Positions 1 to 12,000 of a stretch of 64,000 nt of DNA are shown in pieces. Origin of the DNA: Apricaphanius iberus. Taxonomy: Eukaryota; Chordata; Actinopteri; Cyprinodontiformes; Aphaniidae. Below the pieces are notes generated by a model. The model saw only the letters and a program-made list of their open reading frames with translations, did not search any database and was not told where the DNA came from. The stretch is from positions 744,001 through 808,000 of the forward strand of contig JAPXFQ010001391.1 of the NCBI GenBank assembly GCA_028564705.1, given 5' to 3'. How positions within the stretch are numbered: the stretch's first letter is position 1; the number at the start of each line of letters is the position of its first letter. The position numbers were made by a program, and so were the translations under genes.

Positions 1-3000
1 AAAGCTTTTATCCCCTTGCACTAATTACTTTCAACTCTGCAAAGAAAAATACAGATGTACTTTGGTGAATTACGCTTAATTGCATTTATCACAAGCACTC
101 TTTTAAATCTTGTACTTAGTGCAATGACTTTAAATATCATTCTAATCAAATGAGATACTTCAAGCTGGTGAATCACAAAGATGAGATGGATACTCAAAGT
201 TGTCTTCAGACAACAGGAGAGGAAGAGGTTATCCATATCCAGTAAGTGTTAATTTATTATCTTCTTTGCCATCATTATCATCATCTTTCTTTGCAGTACT
301 CTATGTGGCTCAGAGGATAAGTAGACAAGTCTAAACACAACCATTAACTACAAGCATTGAATTCCCCCAGAGTGATCAGATCACATTTACAACCTTTACA
401 TGCAAATAAATACACAACAGCCTCACATAGAGTGTCTGTGACTGTCAGCTGAGCAAACAAGAGGACCCATTTTCCTTTCCAATGCTGCAAATGCTTATTA
501 TGAAGAGGGATTGCAGGCAATGTCATTACTTTGATGCAATTGGCTGACTGTCCACTTGTAGAAAACATTTTACCAACTGGCAAAACAAACTTACTGCAGT
601 ATTTTATAAATACAATAAAACTATAAAGTATAACATATACAATAATCTATAACATAATCTGTAACATCAGATGCATTAAATCATTCATCTCAGCAACATT
701 TGTTTTATAGATTTAGCTTAACATACATTATATGCAAGGGGAAATGGAGCCTAGATAGCCTAAATAGTAAATTGCCTGCATTTGTATAGTGCTTTCTCAG
801 TCAGGACAACAAAGCGGTTTCAAACCACTATTATTGAGAAATTTAAGGCAAACTTCAGCTCTTTTTTGTAAGACTATTATAAGCTACTTCTGCTTTGATC
901 TTTGCATGCTATATATACACATTCACCTCTCTTTAGTTTCTTATTTCACCATTTCACAAATAAAATTTCACATAACACTTCATATCTGCCACTTTTTCAC
1001 CCCTGAGCTGCTGTGATACTCCAAAATTCCTTCCAATCTGACAGCCATGACAGAAATCTCGCTATTCGCCCTGGAACAGAGGAACAGCTGCCTTGTGTTG
1101 CTGATTGCTGCCACATGCGGGTGTCTGGTTTTCACTGATAGCGATCATTTGTCGCCTCCCGTGTTTTGTTTTCGGTTTGAATTTTCCGGTAATATTGTAT
1201 GAAAAGAGAAGAGACTAAATACACAGTAAGCTAAACCAAAATAAAAACAGGAATCAGTTCAAAACAGAAACAAGGGAAACAGAACTGAAAATAGAAACAA
1301 GACAACTAATGAGGCAGAAAGATTTCCAATTAATATCAAATCCATGTATCACTAAATGGTGCTGTCATTTTTGGTTATAAGGCTCTAATTTCAGGCACAA
1401 TTCCAGAAAACAGTTTTAAAATGTTTCTTTTGGGCAAGGAATGACAAAATAGAGCGAGAAACTGCAATACTGATGCCTGAAGGCTGGAACTGCGTTAGAG
1501 AGGAAATAGGTAAGTAATTCTATGAGATTGTAAAGCCTATTTTACACTTTGAAACAGATAGACACGTCATTATCCGTCAATGCAAGGCCTCTCCATAGAT
1601 GTAACATCAGACTAGAGCCCAAATTTCTAACTATCCGTCTCTGTCAACGGAGAGCATATGCCTGTGTCAGCTAAACAGCCAGAGATACTAAATGCTTTAT
1701 ATTGAAGGGGAAAGTTTATCTAATATGGTATTTTGATGATTTTGAACACAATTTGTAGAGAACAACAAAGCACACGACTGAGTTTGTTTACATGGGTTAT
1801 TAGAGTATTTTATGAGCTGCACTTCTAGTAAACAGCTTTCCAGTTCAATCAAAACTTACTTTCTGTCTTCCTTTGCTCCTTGAGAGGAAATGTGTTCACA
1901 AGCTGAAGAATAAACTCTAGTTAACAAGAAACGTCACTGCAGCACCCCTGCTGTCCTGGTGGGGAATTGCTTGCAACAATGACACACAAACTGAAAAGTA
2001 TAAACAAAAAACAACTGTCAGTAAGTCTGGGTGCAAACTTGCTGACGGAGAAGTATAAACTAGGCTAAGAAAGAAGGTAGTAATGGTATGTTGGAAGCCG
2101 AAGCTTGGGCGCATGTGTAAAAAACTTGCTTCAGAAACACTATGCTTGATTTTTCTGACCCGAGTCACGTGATCAGTGACATCCAAAGCACCACTTGGAA
2201 CGTCAAAAAGACCGGAATCGCTGGCTTAATGAATCCGTGGTTCGTTTTGAAGGTGAGTGGCAAACAATAGCGAACAAGTGAGAAGTGATCTAGAGACATG
2301 AGAACTCCTGTGTTGTAGCAGTAGAGACCCATACTCTTTAATTCGGCTTCCCTGAGTTTTATTCCCTGTCCTTTCCGTTGTTGTTTTCATACTCGTGTCA
2401 ACCAAAACAAACAAAAACAAGCCCAAAATATATATATATTTTTTCTTTATCTCCAGTAGTCTCACAAGCATTAAGAAATCGACAGAAAAGTGTTACCCAA
2501 AAAAGCATGAGTTTAATGACAGTTTATTTACAGTTTATTTATTTGAAGTTTGAAATTGCTGTTCATACTAAAGGCCACTAGATGTCATCCAAGAGGAATG
2601 TGTTGGAAAGCTTCGAGCAATGATTGTTCTTCAGAAAAGCTTTAGTTGGCCATCACTAAAGGAAATTTCTGGAACTGGATCTGTGAAGAGGACAGAAGGG
2701 TAAGTTTGGGAGTTCAAGGAAGGAGCGAGAACTGCCATCAGCCTCCAGGATCCACTCCCCTTTAAAAGGGTGAGTTGATCGGTCTTTATGAGAGACACCT
2801 GCTGCTAAACCTGCCAGTCACACCGTGCAGAGAAAGGAAAGGCAAAGCACACCAATACACAGCCACCAATACCTAACCGGTGCTTGTTTGATTTCTAAAA
2901 GTGCAGGAAATATTAAAAAAGGAGAGCTTACAACTTACAAACCTTGGACACATTTTGAAATAAAACCTTTGGTTGTAGGAAATGAAACAAACAAGAAGAT

Positions 3001-3734
3001 GCAGATTCAGGCAACAGACATCACAATCTATCTAGATAGCAGTAGCCTATATAAAACATAATTGTTGCAAATCCTGTAAAATTTTCACTTCAGTTTTTTG
3101 TGTGTGAGAAAAACAGATTTTTATCACATGAAGTTTTTAAATATTTTAATTACACCAACAATTACTACAAAAACAATCAGATACATACATAAATAAATAA
3201 GCTTATTGGACAACTCAAAAAAAGATAAAAATTAAGGGGCACAATATGCATGTAGGTAAAAATAGCACAAAACAAAGCAAAAAAAAACCATCCATGTTTT
3301 AAGGTCAGACAGGATATCATCCTACAAATATCAGGATATAGATACTTATCCCTGTAGTTGGCCCTGGAAACTCCGCGGACGGAGTGTCCTCATCTCCGGG
3401 TCAGTCTCAGGAGGTTTTCACAATCAGAGAGAAAATGTAAACATTACTGTGTAGAGAACGTAATCTGATGGTATAATGAAGGCATTCCACATCTTTCCCT
3501 TTCTCTTTAAAGTTCTCCTTCACTTAAAATCTTGACAGAGTTTTATTTCATTAAAATGAGTCACTGTGTTCTAAAATCATGCTGCATATGAAATACAACT
3601 CAAATCCCTGAATCATTTACATAAGAAAAGAGACCAGAGTTTGAGTTAATACCATTAATACATATACTAGAGTAACTCACTCATCTAAATCTATCATTGA
3701 TAATATTATTATAATTAAACAAATATTAAAAATT
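1..3734. other. AT-rich intergenic DNA, no gene recognised
   Basis: I read both strands and found no exon with a plausible acceptor, donor and family-like protein. Open frames are short (under 90 codons) and compositionally ordinary for AT-rich DNA. There is no clear transposon end or tandem repeat. The stretch ends where the 5'-truncated LINE fragment begins. Confidence 0.5.
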
Positions 3735-4935
3735 CAAGGTTGGTATCAGGTGTGGTTGTGACTGATATATCTGATCACTACCCAATTGTGCTATCTTTAA
3801 ATCTGGCATCTAAACCTCCACCTAAACGCTGTAAGATAAAGATAAGTGTCTTGAATGAGAGAACATTACAACAGCTCCGTGATAACTTAGGGAGTAAGGC
3901 TTGGACTAGTTTGTATGAAACCTGTGATCCAGAGACTGCCTATGACATTTTAATTCACGAATTAATGGAATCCATCCATAATACCATCCCAGTGAAGACT
4001 GTCATATGCAGAAATGATGATCGTCACCCATGGCTCACTAACGGGATTCTCAACTCTATCAAACGTAAAAATAAACTTTATAAGCTTTGCAGGAAAAATC
4101 CTAATGATCAAAACAAAAGCAAATTCTTTTAATTTAGAAACATACTTACTCATATTATAAGGAAGAGTAAACAAATTTACTATGCCAAGCATATAAATGC
4201 AGCCCAAGGTGACTCCAAAAGGACCTTGGCTGTGTTGAATAAAGTTCTAAATAGGGGCCAAAAGTCATTTGTGTTACCCGAATGTCAGGACGACAATTCC
4301 CCTTTACTAGCTGATAGTTTTAATTATTATTTTGCCTCTATAGGTGAAGATCTTGCTAAAAAAATCAGACCTCCCAATAGATCCTCTTATAGACACTATC
4401 TCTCTGGAAATTACATGCAATCCTTTTTCATGAAGTCTACTGACAAAACTGAAATTCATAAAATTATTACCAATTTGAAGAGATCTCATACAGCAGGAGT
4501 TGATGGAATATGCAGTAAAATTCTGACAACTATTGCAGACACAATAGCACAGCCACTTACACATTGCATTAACTTATCTCTTCTGCATAGTGTAGTGCCA
4601 AGTATGACAAATATAGCCAACATTACTCCAATTTATAAATCAGGCGACAAAAACAATATAGGCAATTACCGCCAATTTCTGTTCTACCATCTCTGTCTAA
4701 GGTATTAGAGAGAGTGATACACACTAGGTTAAGTCATTATTTGAATAAACTCCATATTCTTGTAAGATTACAGTATGGCTTCAGGAAAGAGAGCTCTACT
4801 TTTATGGCTGTTTTAGACCTCATAGAAAAAATCAAGGATTCTTTAGACCAGGGTGACTGCAGAGTAGGTGTTTTCCTTGACCTATCCAAGGCATTTGATA
4901 CTATTAATTTTAATATTCTTCTGGAGAAACTACTC
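3735..4935 (+). mobile_element. LINE (non-LTR retrotransposon) fragment, endonuclease end plus reverse transcriptase
   Basis: The plus strand encodes a broken pol protein. The start carries the SDHYP motif typical of the APE-type endonuclease C-terminus, followed by a linker with HPWLTNGILNSIKRKNKLYK. Further on are RT-type segments: [28 protein letters not shown] and [10 protein letters not shown], then the motif-A segment [11 protein letters not shown] near 4877-4909. The first two open pieces (to 4132 and from 4226) are in one frame, separated by stops; the third (from 4714) is in another frame, so the copy is dead. It is 5'-truncated, and it ends before the YADD box because unrelated LINE sequence follows at about 4936. 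Protein style suggests the Jockey/CR1/L2 group; I cannot fix the clade by eye. Confidence 0.85.
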
Positions 4936-5105
4936 CCACCGACAGACCTTCCTGTTTGGAAGCAGGGTCTGAGGACTTTGGGACGGGCTCTCCAATATCT
5001 GGTGCTGAGGTCACCGAGTTTGTTAAAAAGCTCCTTGGTGGCAGGGCTCCAGGGGTGGATGAGATTCACCCGGAGTTCATCAAGGCTATGGATGTTGTAG
5101 GGCGG
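4936..5105 (+). mobile_element. Second, unrelated LINE fragment fused to the first
   Basis: The frame starting near 4956 reads [18 protein letters not shown] and then [19 protein letters not shown]. This is the pre-catalytic RT segment of another teleost LINE type. It covers the same part of RT (the GVDEI region) as GVDGI in the upstream fragment, so it cannot be a continuation of that element. It stops abruptly near 5105. The junction near 4936 points to insertion, template switching or deletion between two LINE copies. Confidence 0.7.
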
Positions 5106-6610
5106 TCGAACGAAAATGTTTATTACCCGCTAAAAGTTATAGGAATAACTATTGAGCTGACATACAAGCCTAATCCCAGTGTATATTCTAATTTATTGAA
5201 TATGTACATTACAGTACATTATTAGTCATAATCATTGATGAATTGTACCTAAACACAGATTGATGTAATGAATGATTTGATAATGAAACAAGGAATAACT
5301 TACACTAAAACTCAGGCAAGAACACAAAGATAACACAAGGGTAACTTGGGAAGAAAAGACGGAAAATCCAGCAGGGAAGTGGAGAGATCAGAGAGCTTAA
5401 GTTTACTGGGGAGGAGTACAACTTGGCACGATATTTGGGATACTATATTTAAAACAACCAAATGTAGATGTGAGAGAGAAGAACCGCAGGGAAATGTGTT
5501 GCAGCTGAGAAATGAGGTAGAGTGGCACTAGGAAAACAAACAGAGGGAACAAAAGGAAGGACACGTAAAACAGTAAGTAGAAAGAAACTCTTTAGAGAAT
5601 TCAAAATGCCTAATGATGAGCACAAAGTAATGTAGAGAAATGGACTAAATGAACAGACTCAAGGTAGAATTTAGAGCCTAAATAAAACCTATGAAACAAG
5701 CCAAGACTGTGACAAAGCACCTCTGTATGCCTTACAGAATAATAAAAGGTTGTCAAGTCACAAAACAAAAACTGTTCAGTTGTAGGAAATCCAATTGAAG
5801 TCTGGGACATACAAGTGAGCGAGACAGGAACCAAAACTCAATAATAAAGAGCAATCCATTAACAAAGAGTGTAATTAGAAGAAGCTGAAAGCTAAACTAA
5901 AACAGCCAGATAAGAAACTGGAAAGTAACACGAAAACAAAAGATTATCCTTACACAAGCTAACACAGACCCAACCGATTCTCCAACTGCAAGCAACCCAT
6001 AACTAAATTCTATAAACATAAACACAGTCATATCATTCTTAAAGGTTCTAGGTCCAAATACAAACCAGGGTTCTTTTAACATGTCATTCACATAATAAGT
6101 ATTAAGGAACAGTTTCTATTCTTTCTAAATTTACACTGGAAACTGAAAAAATTTCAAATATTTATCTTACATTGAGTCAGTGAATTCGTATTATATTGTG
6201 TAATCATAGATTCAGATCTGTGTTGAATTTTCTCTGTATTTCTTGTATTTTCACCAGACTCAGCAAGTTTGATGTTATCCTATGAGTTTTCTATTTGATC
6301 AAGGTCCAAGGATTGGGCTGACTCTATGTAACACTATTCTAGATGTTTTGGAAACAAGATGCTGCTTACATGTTTGGGATCAGTGTCTTTTTGAACGCCC
6401 CATTACAAGTGAATTACCTCTTCAGCATAAGAGTTTAACTGCAATTGTTAATAAACTGTCCTTTTGGTTTGTTTTCTTTCTTTCCCCCTTTCATCTTTTA
6501 GTATTTTGAAACTCTACTTACAACCCGGTTCTTCTGATCCACCGGCAACAAATGCAAATACCTGTGATTTTGTCCAGGTTCTTAGAAATTGGAGCTGCAG
6601 TGTACATCAC
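5106..6610. other. Intergenic, nothing recognised
   Basis: AT-rich, purine-rich sequence after the LINE fragments. Short open frames on both strands lack splice context and family resemblance. No terminal repeats were seen. Confidence 0.4.
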
Positions 6611-6611
6611 A

Positions 6612-6690
6612 CTTGTCAAACTCAAGGCATGGGGGCCAAATCCGGCCCTCCAAGGTAATTTACTTGGCCCTCTAAACTCTAGAGAACCCT
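6612..6690. mobile_element. hAT-type terminal fragment
   Basis: The run reading TGTCAAACTCAAGGCATGGG, then GGCCAAATCCGGCCCTCCAA, resembles the conserved ends of a hAT transposon family common in fish (GGCC-rich ends). Only one end is visible and no target duplication could be assigned, so this is probably a relic. Confidence 0.4.
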
Positions 6691-8650
6691 ATAGAAAATA
6701 GACGGTTTTTTTTGTGCACACCTATACAATTTTATTAGTAAAATGAAATCAGTGTTTATTTAAACAGTCCTTAATCACATAATTATGTAAAGTTGTTCAA
6801 GGTTATTTAATTTTAAGACATACTTTTGGAATGCCTAGGGTGATTTTATATGTATGTATATGATCTTATGAATCTAGAAACCAGCTCTTAATGTTCTTAC
6901 TTGAAATTATTCTTGGTATCATTCATTCATCAAATCAATAAGATAACCTAATCAGGATCCAAGTTTAAAAATAAATAAAAGGCCTGAGCAGTTTTATAAC
7001 CTATCACAATTTATAATCAGTTACAGATTAAACATTAAACTTCAGCGTAGAGACATGGAAAACTTTTCAAGCATGGGGTTTAATATCTTCAATTACAGAC
7101 AAACCATTTCCATGAAAGAGAAAGAAGAGAACGAAGCGAAACCAAAAGGATCAAACAGATGCCAAGTGATCTAATCCACTAGATAATGTCCGACAATCCT
7201 GAAACGTATCTTAAACAAAAAAAGCGCAAACAGACCAGAGTCTGGAAAAAAAAAGTTTATCAGTCACATGTGAAAGCACAAGAGAAAGCATTCCTCAGCA
7301 GAAAAAAATTGCCTGGAATTTCCCCACATTCTGCCAAACTGAAATAAAAAGTGAATATAAAAAGATCAGCTTAACAATTTAACAGAAGTTACAAGAAAAG
7401 AAGAAATAAAACATAAAAACATTTTCATCAGAAAACAGTTTTATTAAGACACCAAAAAATGTCTACACCTGATTTCAAATCATAATGATCCAACAATTAT
7501 TGGAGCCTTCTGTTACTTGACCTGATAAAAAATGTGATAAAGATATGAAAACAGAATATAAATTCATTCCTATTGTCCCACATGTTTAATTAGTAAAAAA
7601 TAAACAACCAGACTGTTTAGATGGTCTAGGTTTAATTATTAGTGTACAAGATTAGTGGAAAAGTTGCGGATTGAACATTAATGTGTGAGGACAGTGTTCG
7701 TGACAGTTCCTGTGAAGTTGTTGGTATCTGCCTTTAAACTATAATATAAAAATATCAGTTACAAGAAATGGACACCCATTATGCCTTGCCTTTACAGAAA
7801 AAAATCACAAAGAATGAAACCAAACCAGTGACAGAGAAAATACATTGACTTAACTGAATATTTCATAAGTGCAATTTTACATTATACACTGAAAGACTAA
7901 AGTGTTTTTGGCTTTAGGAAAGGAAAGGTTTTTCAAAATACCAGCTTTAATCAGAGACAGTCAAGTACTTAGCTCTTAGTAAGAATTGCAATGCAATAAA
8001 GCTCTGACAAACACATCATTTTTACAAGAATTGCTATACAAGTTTTAATAAACAGAAAAGACTTTTGGCCCAGTTTTATAGTACAGTTGAAACAGCTTCA
8101 AACCCAGTAAATTTCACACAAAAAAAAAAATTCTCTCTTGTTTACAGATCAGATCAGATCAAATCAGCTCCTGTGTTACAAAGCTTTGCTAGACAGAGAG
8201 GTTTTTAAAGATATATTTTTAAAGAAATGCTAACTTGTTTCAGTATATTTCACTTTTAGGAGAAACAAAATGGCGAAAGTCAGAAAATTACAAAGTTAAT
8301 GGACACACTCACACACACACATATGCTTTGTATTGTCACTTTCATTGCAGAATACACATACTCCAGTGGTTACATTATCAAATGACCTCCTATTATGATC
8401 CAGTGCTTTCATATATAAAAAAACAAAACAAAAATTTGTGGAGCTGCCAAAAGCTTTAAGAAAGGTGTTGGCCAAGCCCAGACCTATCTGTCTTCTCATA
8501 CATCTCTCAACATCCACCACATATCTGGTTAGACCCAGAATCGTCTAGTTATACCTATCATTTAGGGTCCCATTTTGTATTTCCAGCACACTTGGGCCTA
8601 AAACTTGAACCCCCTTCCTTTAAACTGTTTTTTCCACTAGACCCAGGACA
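6691..8650. other. AT-rich stretch downstream of the B7-like gene
   Basis: No coding exon is recognised. It could contain extended 3' UTR of the B7-like gene if the proximal polyadenylation signal at 8679-8684 is skipped; a further minus-strand AATAAA occurs around 7439-7444. A short CA tract lies near 8305-8320. Confidence 0.35.
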
Positions 8651-8659
8651 GTAGAGCCC

Positions 8660-8860
8660 ATTTTGTTTTTAGACTTGATTTATTTTATCTCTTTTTGATG
8701 TATTCTTACATGTTAATCACAGTAATACAAGTTATCCCTTATTATGCAAAGTTATAAGTTGAAGGAAAGGTACATCCCGAGACTGGATCTTAGCAAGGAA
8801 GGAATTGCTGATTCAATGTCTTTGTCATACTAAGCTGATTTATGTGCCTTCTTGGGTGTC
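8660..8860 (-). other. Putative 3' UTR exon of the B7-like gene
   Basis: On the minus strand a good acceptor (CTCTTTCTCTTTCCAG) ends at 8861, so an exon would begin at 8860. The preceding exon ends right after the stop codon with a usable donor (TAAG then GTAATA), which suggests a spliced 3' UTR. A minus-strand AATAAA (TTTATT on plus) at 8679-8684 lies about 180 nt into this exon. Exon use is inferred from splice signals only. Confidence 0.45.
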
Positions 8861-8965
8861 CTGGAAAGAGAAAGAGAAGGCCTTCAGAAATTTCCCAAAG
8901 GAAGTTCATATTGGTAAAAAATTAAACAGTATTATCAGATGTAGATTAAAAGTTTAAATATTACC

Positions 8966-9012
8966 TTAGGCCATGCTTTTTTCACAGCTGACATCATCAT
9001 CAATAGGTTCAC
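8966..9012 (-). CDS. B7-like exon 6: end of the cytoplasmic tail
   Basis: The acceptor is CTGTCTGTAG. In phase it reads GEPIDDDVSCEKSMA and then TAA (8968-8966). One base after the stop is a donor (GTAATA), so the 3' UTR is probably spliced to the exon starting at 8860. The tail is acidic and holds one cysteine. Confidence 0.65.
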
Positions 9013-12000
9013 CTACAGACAGATGTAATATTTAAGCCAATGTAAATATTGAATGGAATGATATAAATCAGATATATTCACTGTATTTTTAATCTTACCG
9101 GGCTCCGGATCTGAACGGGAAACCACATGATGCGTCCCTAAAAGAAGGTTGGACATAACGTAAGAATTTGCAGGCATGAAAAGTAAATGTGAACCCACCA
9201 CCATATAAAGTTTAGGACATGCAAGTACAAGATCCCCCAGCACCTGAAGCCCAAGCACAGAGACAGATCCTCAGTGGAATACTGTCATGTATTTCTGGAC
9301 TTTGTACAAAAAAATTGAGGGACGTTTAATCAAACTTGTCATGCTGTTCTCTTAAAAACGCTATAGTCACTTTCTATCTTAATTGTTAATAACTGTTTAA
9401 ACCCCGTTTAAACTTACTCAAATATTTTTTCTTCTGTTTTTTTAATTAATATCCACTAGCAGGAGGCAGTAACATCAAGATGAACCAGTGATCTGTCGAT
9501 CTAGCATACTTTGTCAGAATAGGATACGATAAATTGAGTTATCAAATCAATTTTAACCAACCTACAGTTTAATGTTCTAACTCTAAGGTCACAGAAGGAC
9601 AAAAAATACATTCGTTTAAATGCTTAAACCTAAAATATATATATATTAACTCGATTTGAACTGATCTTTTCAAGTTTTTTGTTGTTTTTTTAAACACCTA
9701 GGGAAAAAGTACGGATTTTACTGCTGCGCATGCACATTAAAGTGACAGAGTGTAGTTTCTTGACGGTAGGGGCCAGTACATACCTTAATCATAGCAAGCA
9801 AGCTGTATTTGTGTTTTTTTTCCATTAAACTCTGGAAATATCCATCAAAATATTGTTGAAAATGAATAAAATCCTCACTCCTCACGTCCTCACTCTACAC
9901 AAAAATAATGTTTGCTTGCAATAATTTAGGTTTGTACTGCCCCCATTGTAAAGAAACTACACACTGTCTCTTTAAATGAAGGTATGTCATTCTGATGGGT
10001 ATAGTGTTGTGTCAGAACACCGGATCAAAATGTAAAAAAAGAGCAATATGGATAGTACATGAAATCATCTCATTCTTTAAGATGCTGTTCCTCTTTGGGG
10101 AGAAGCAGATGCTACAGTTTGAATGAGGTGCTTGGTGCAATAAGAGCTAAAATATTTAAAAACAGATATGTTTTCTAAGTTTTCAGTGCCTAAATCTCAC
10201 ACCAGATAACACAAACTATTTTGTGAAATGGATGCTAGACACTGAATCACAAAATATTAGAAATCTTTTGCACGATTTTTTTTCTCACACTACTAGTTTT
10301 TTTATTGTTTTGAAGATTAGCAGATGGAAATTACATCATATAATTATTTAGCTTGTCAGCTATTACATCCAAGTACTTTAAACTCACAACGTAATTTTTT
10401 TTGTATTAACTTTATTGCATCGAAAACTCCAGATCAATGCTCTCATCCAAACCACAAAGGTCTATGTTTTTCCCAAAAAGAGGTGCCATTCATTTCCCAG
10501 ATAACACTTTACATAGGAAGATGATTAAATTCCTGTCCAATGCCATCATAAAAGCAGCTTAAAAAAATCATAAACTAGTGTTAGCATAAAATGTAGAAGT
10601 CTTGGCCACTAGCTGTAAATGTCAGTCAAGTTATCTGCTGCAGATAAGACTGTTAGAACATTCAACAGAATCTTAATTTAAAGTAAGTACAGAAGAAATG
10701 CTGGGTTTAGTCCAAGGTTAGCAGAGATTCCTGGTCAGAGATGACCCTGTGATTCAGGTGAAGTTCCCACATGTTCCAACAAGTCTGGAATGTGGTTAGT
10801 AAGTTTGATTTAATCTTGATTTAAAATCCCCCCTAATAAGTTTGGGTATTGTTCACACCACCGCATGTTGTTCGGACTAGTTAAACCCTAACATACAACC
10901 CAAGGCTTCGGCAGGTCTCAGTGCAGACTAGTTTAAAGAGTTGATAGAAAGGGTGATAGAAATATTTACGGAAAGGACTATTAGTTTAATCTTTAAACTG
11001 GTGTTAGCCATTTATGCCCATTTGAAAAAGAATAGTAGAAGCTTTAAAAGTTTGTCCAAAGATGGACGTACCAATAAGAGGAGCGGTTGAGAGCCTCCGT
11101 GTTTCTGTCACACATTTGAAAAAAGGCAGAATATTACAGAGGGTATACACTCTAAATATTAACTATATCAATAAGTTTAGCAGACATTTAGCCATACATC
11201 CTATTTTTACATCAACATTTAATGTAGCAAAAAGTTCCTAGCCTATGCTTAATACTGTGTGACAAAAGGAGGTTATTTCCCAGCCTGAAAGATCACTTTT
11301 CAGCTGTTATGCAAGCCGTTCCTGCAATCAATCTGTCCTCATAGCGCTTGTATTGTTTGTGGGAAGGAAGTGATGAAATATCACACTCTATGAGCTCAGC
11401 TCTGAAATGTGCATTAATAATTAGCTACGCCCGTACCAGACCTAATAATACAGACCCTTATAGACTCTGATCGAACTACCTTTTATCCATTTTAATAGTC
11501 AAAGTCCTGCTTTATAAGTTGGCTGAAACAAAAAAGAGAGTTCACCACCGAACTCATCTCTTAAGCTGCTAAAAATGCCATGATTAATATTTTTAAATTA
11601 ACAGTTGTAGTAAAATTGTCAGTACATGGTAAAATGTGGCTGAAACCTGTGAAAATGAAGAAGAAGAATCCTTGTCCCACGAGGGGAAATTTGTTTCAGT
11701 ACAGCCCAATAAAGAGTAAACATACAACAATCATTACACATACAAATACAGGCATACTGTGATAATTGCAGCCAGGTTAAAAAAAGAAGATTTTTCAACA
11801 TTCACAATAAGACCCAGTTGGGAGGGACGGGTTAGGAAGGGGATCCTCAGTTTATGCTGAGGTGGGAGGGAGCTAAAGGGAAAACAGCCTGGACGGTGTG
11901 TGTGTGTGCATGTGTGTATGCCTCAGTGTGATTGTTATTCACAGGGGTAGGGAAGGGGTGAAGAAGAATCTGTTTGCATTCCTCTCCTTGGAGGTCACCA

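Noticed and set aside
2164..2173. GTCACGTGAT as a TFEB/USF E-box promoter
   Set aside because: No gene or promoter-like context nearby; E-box hexamers arise by chance.
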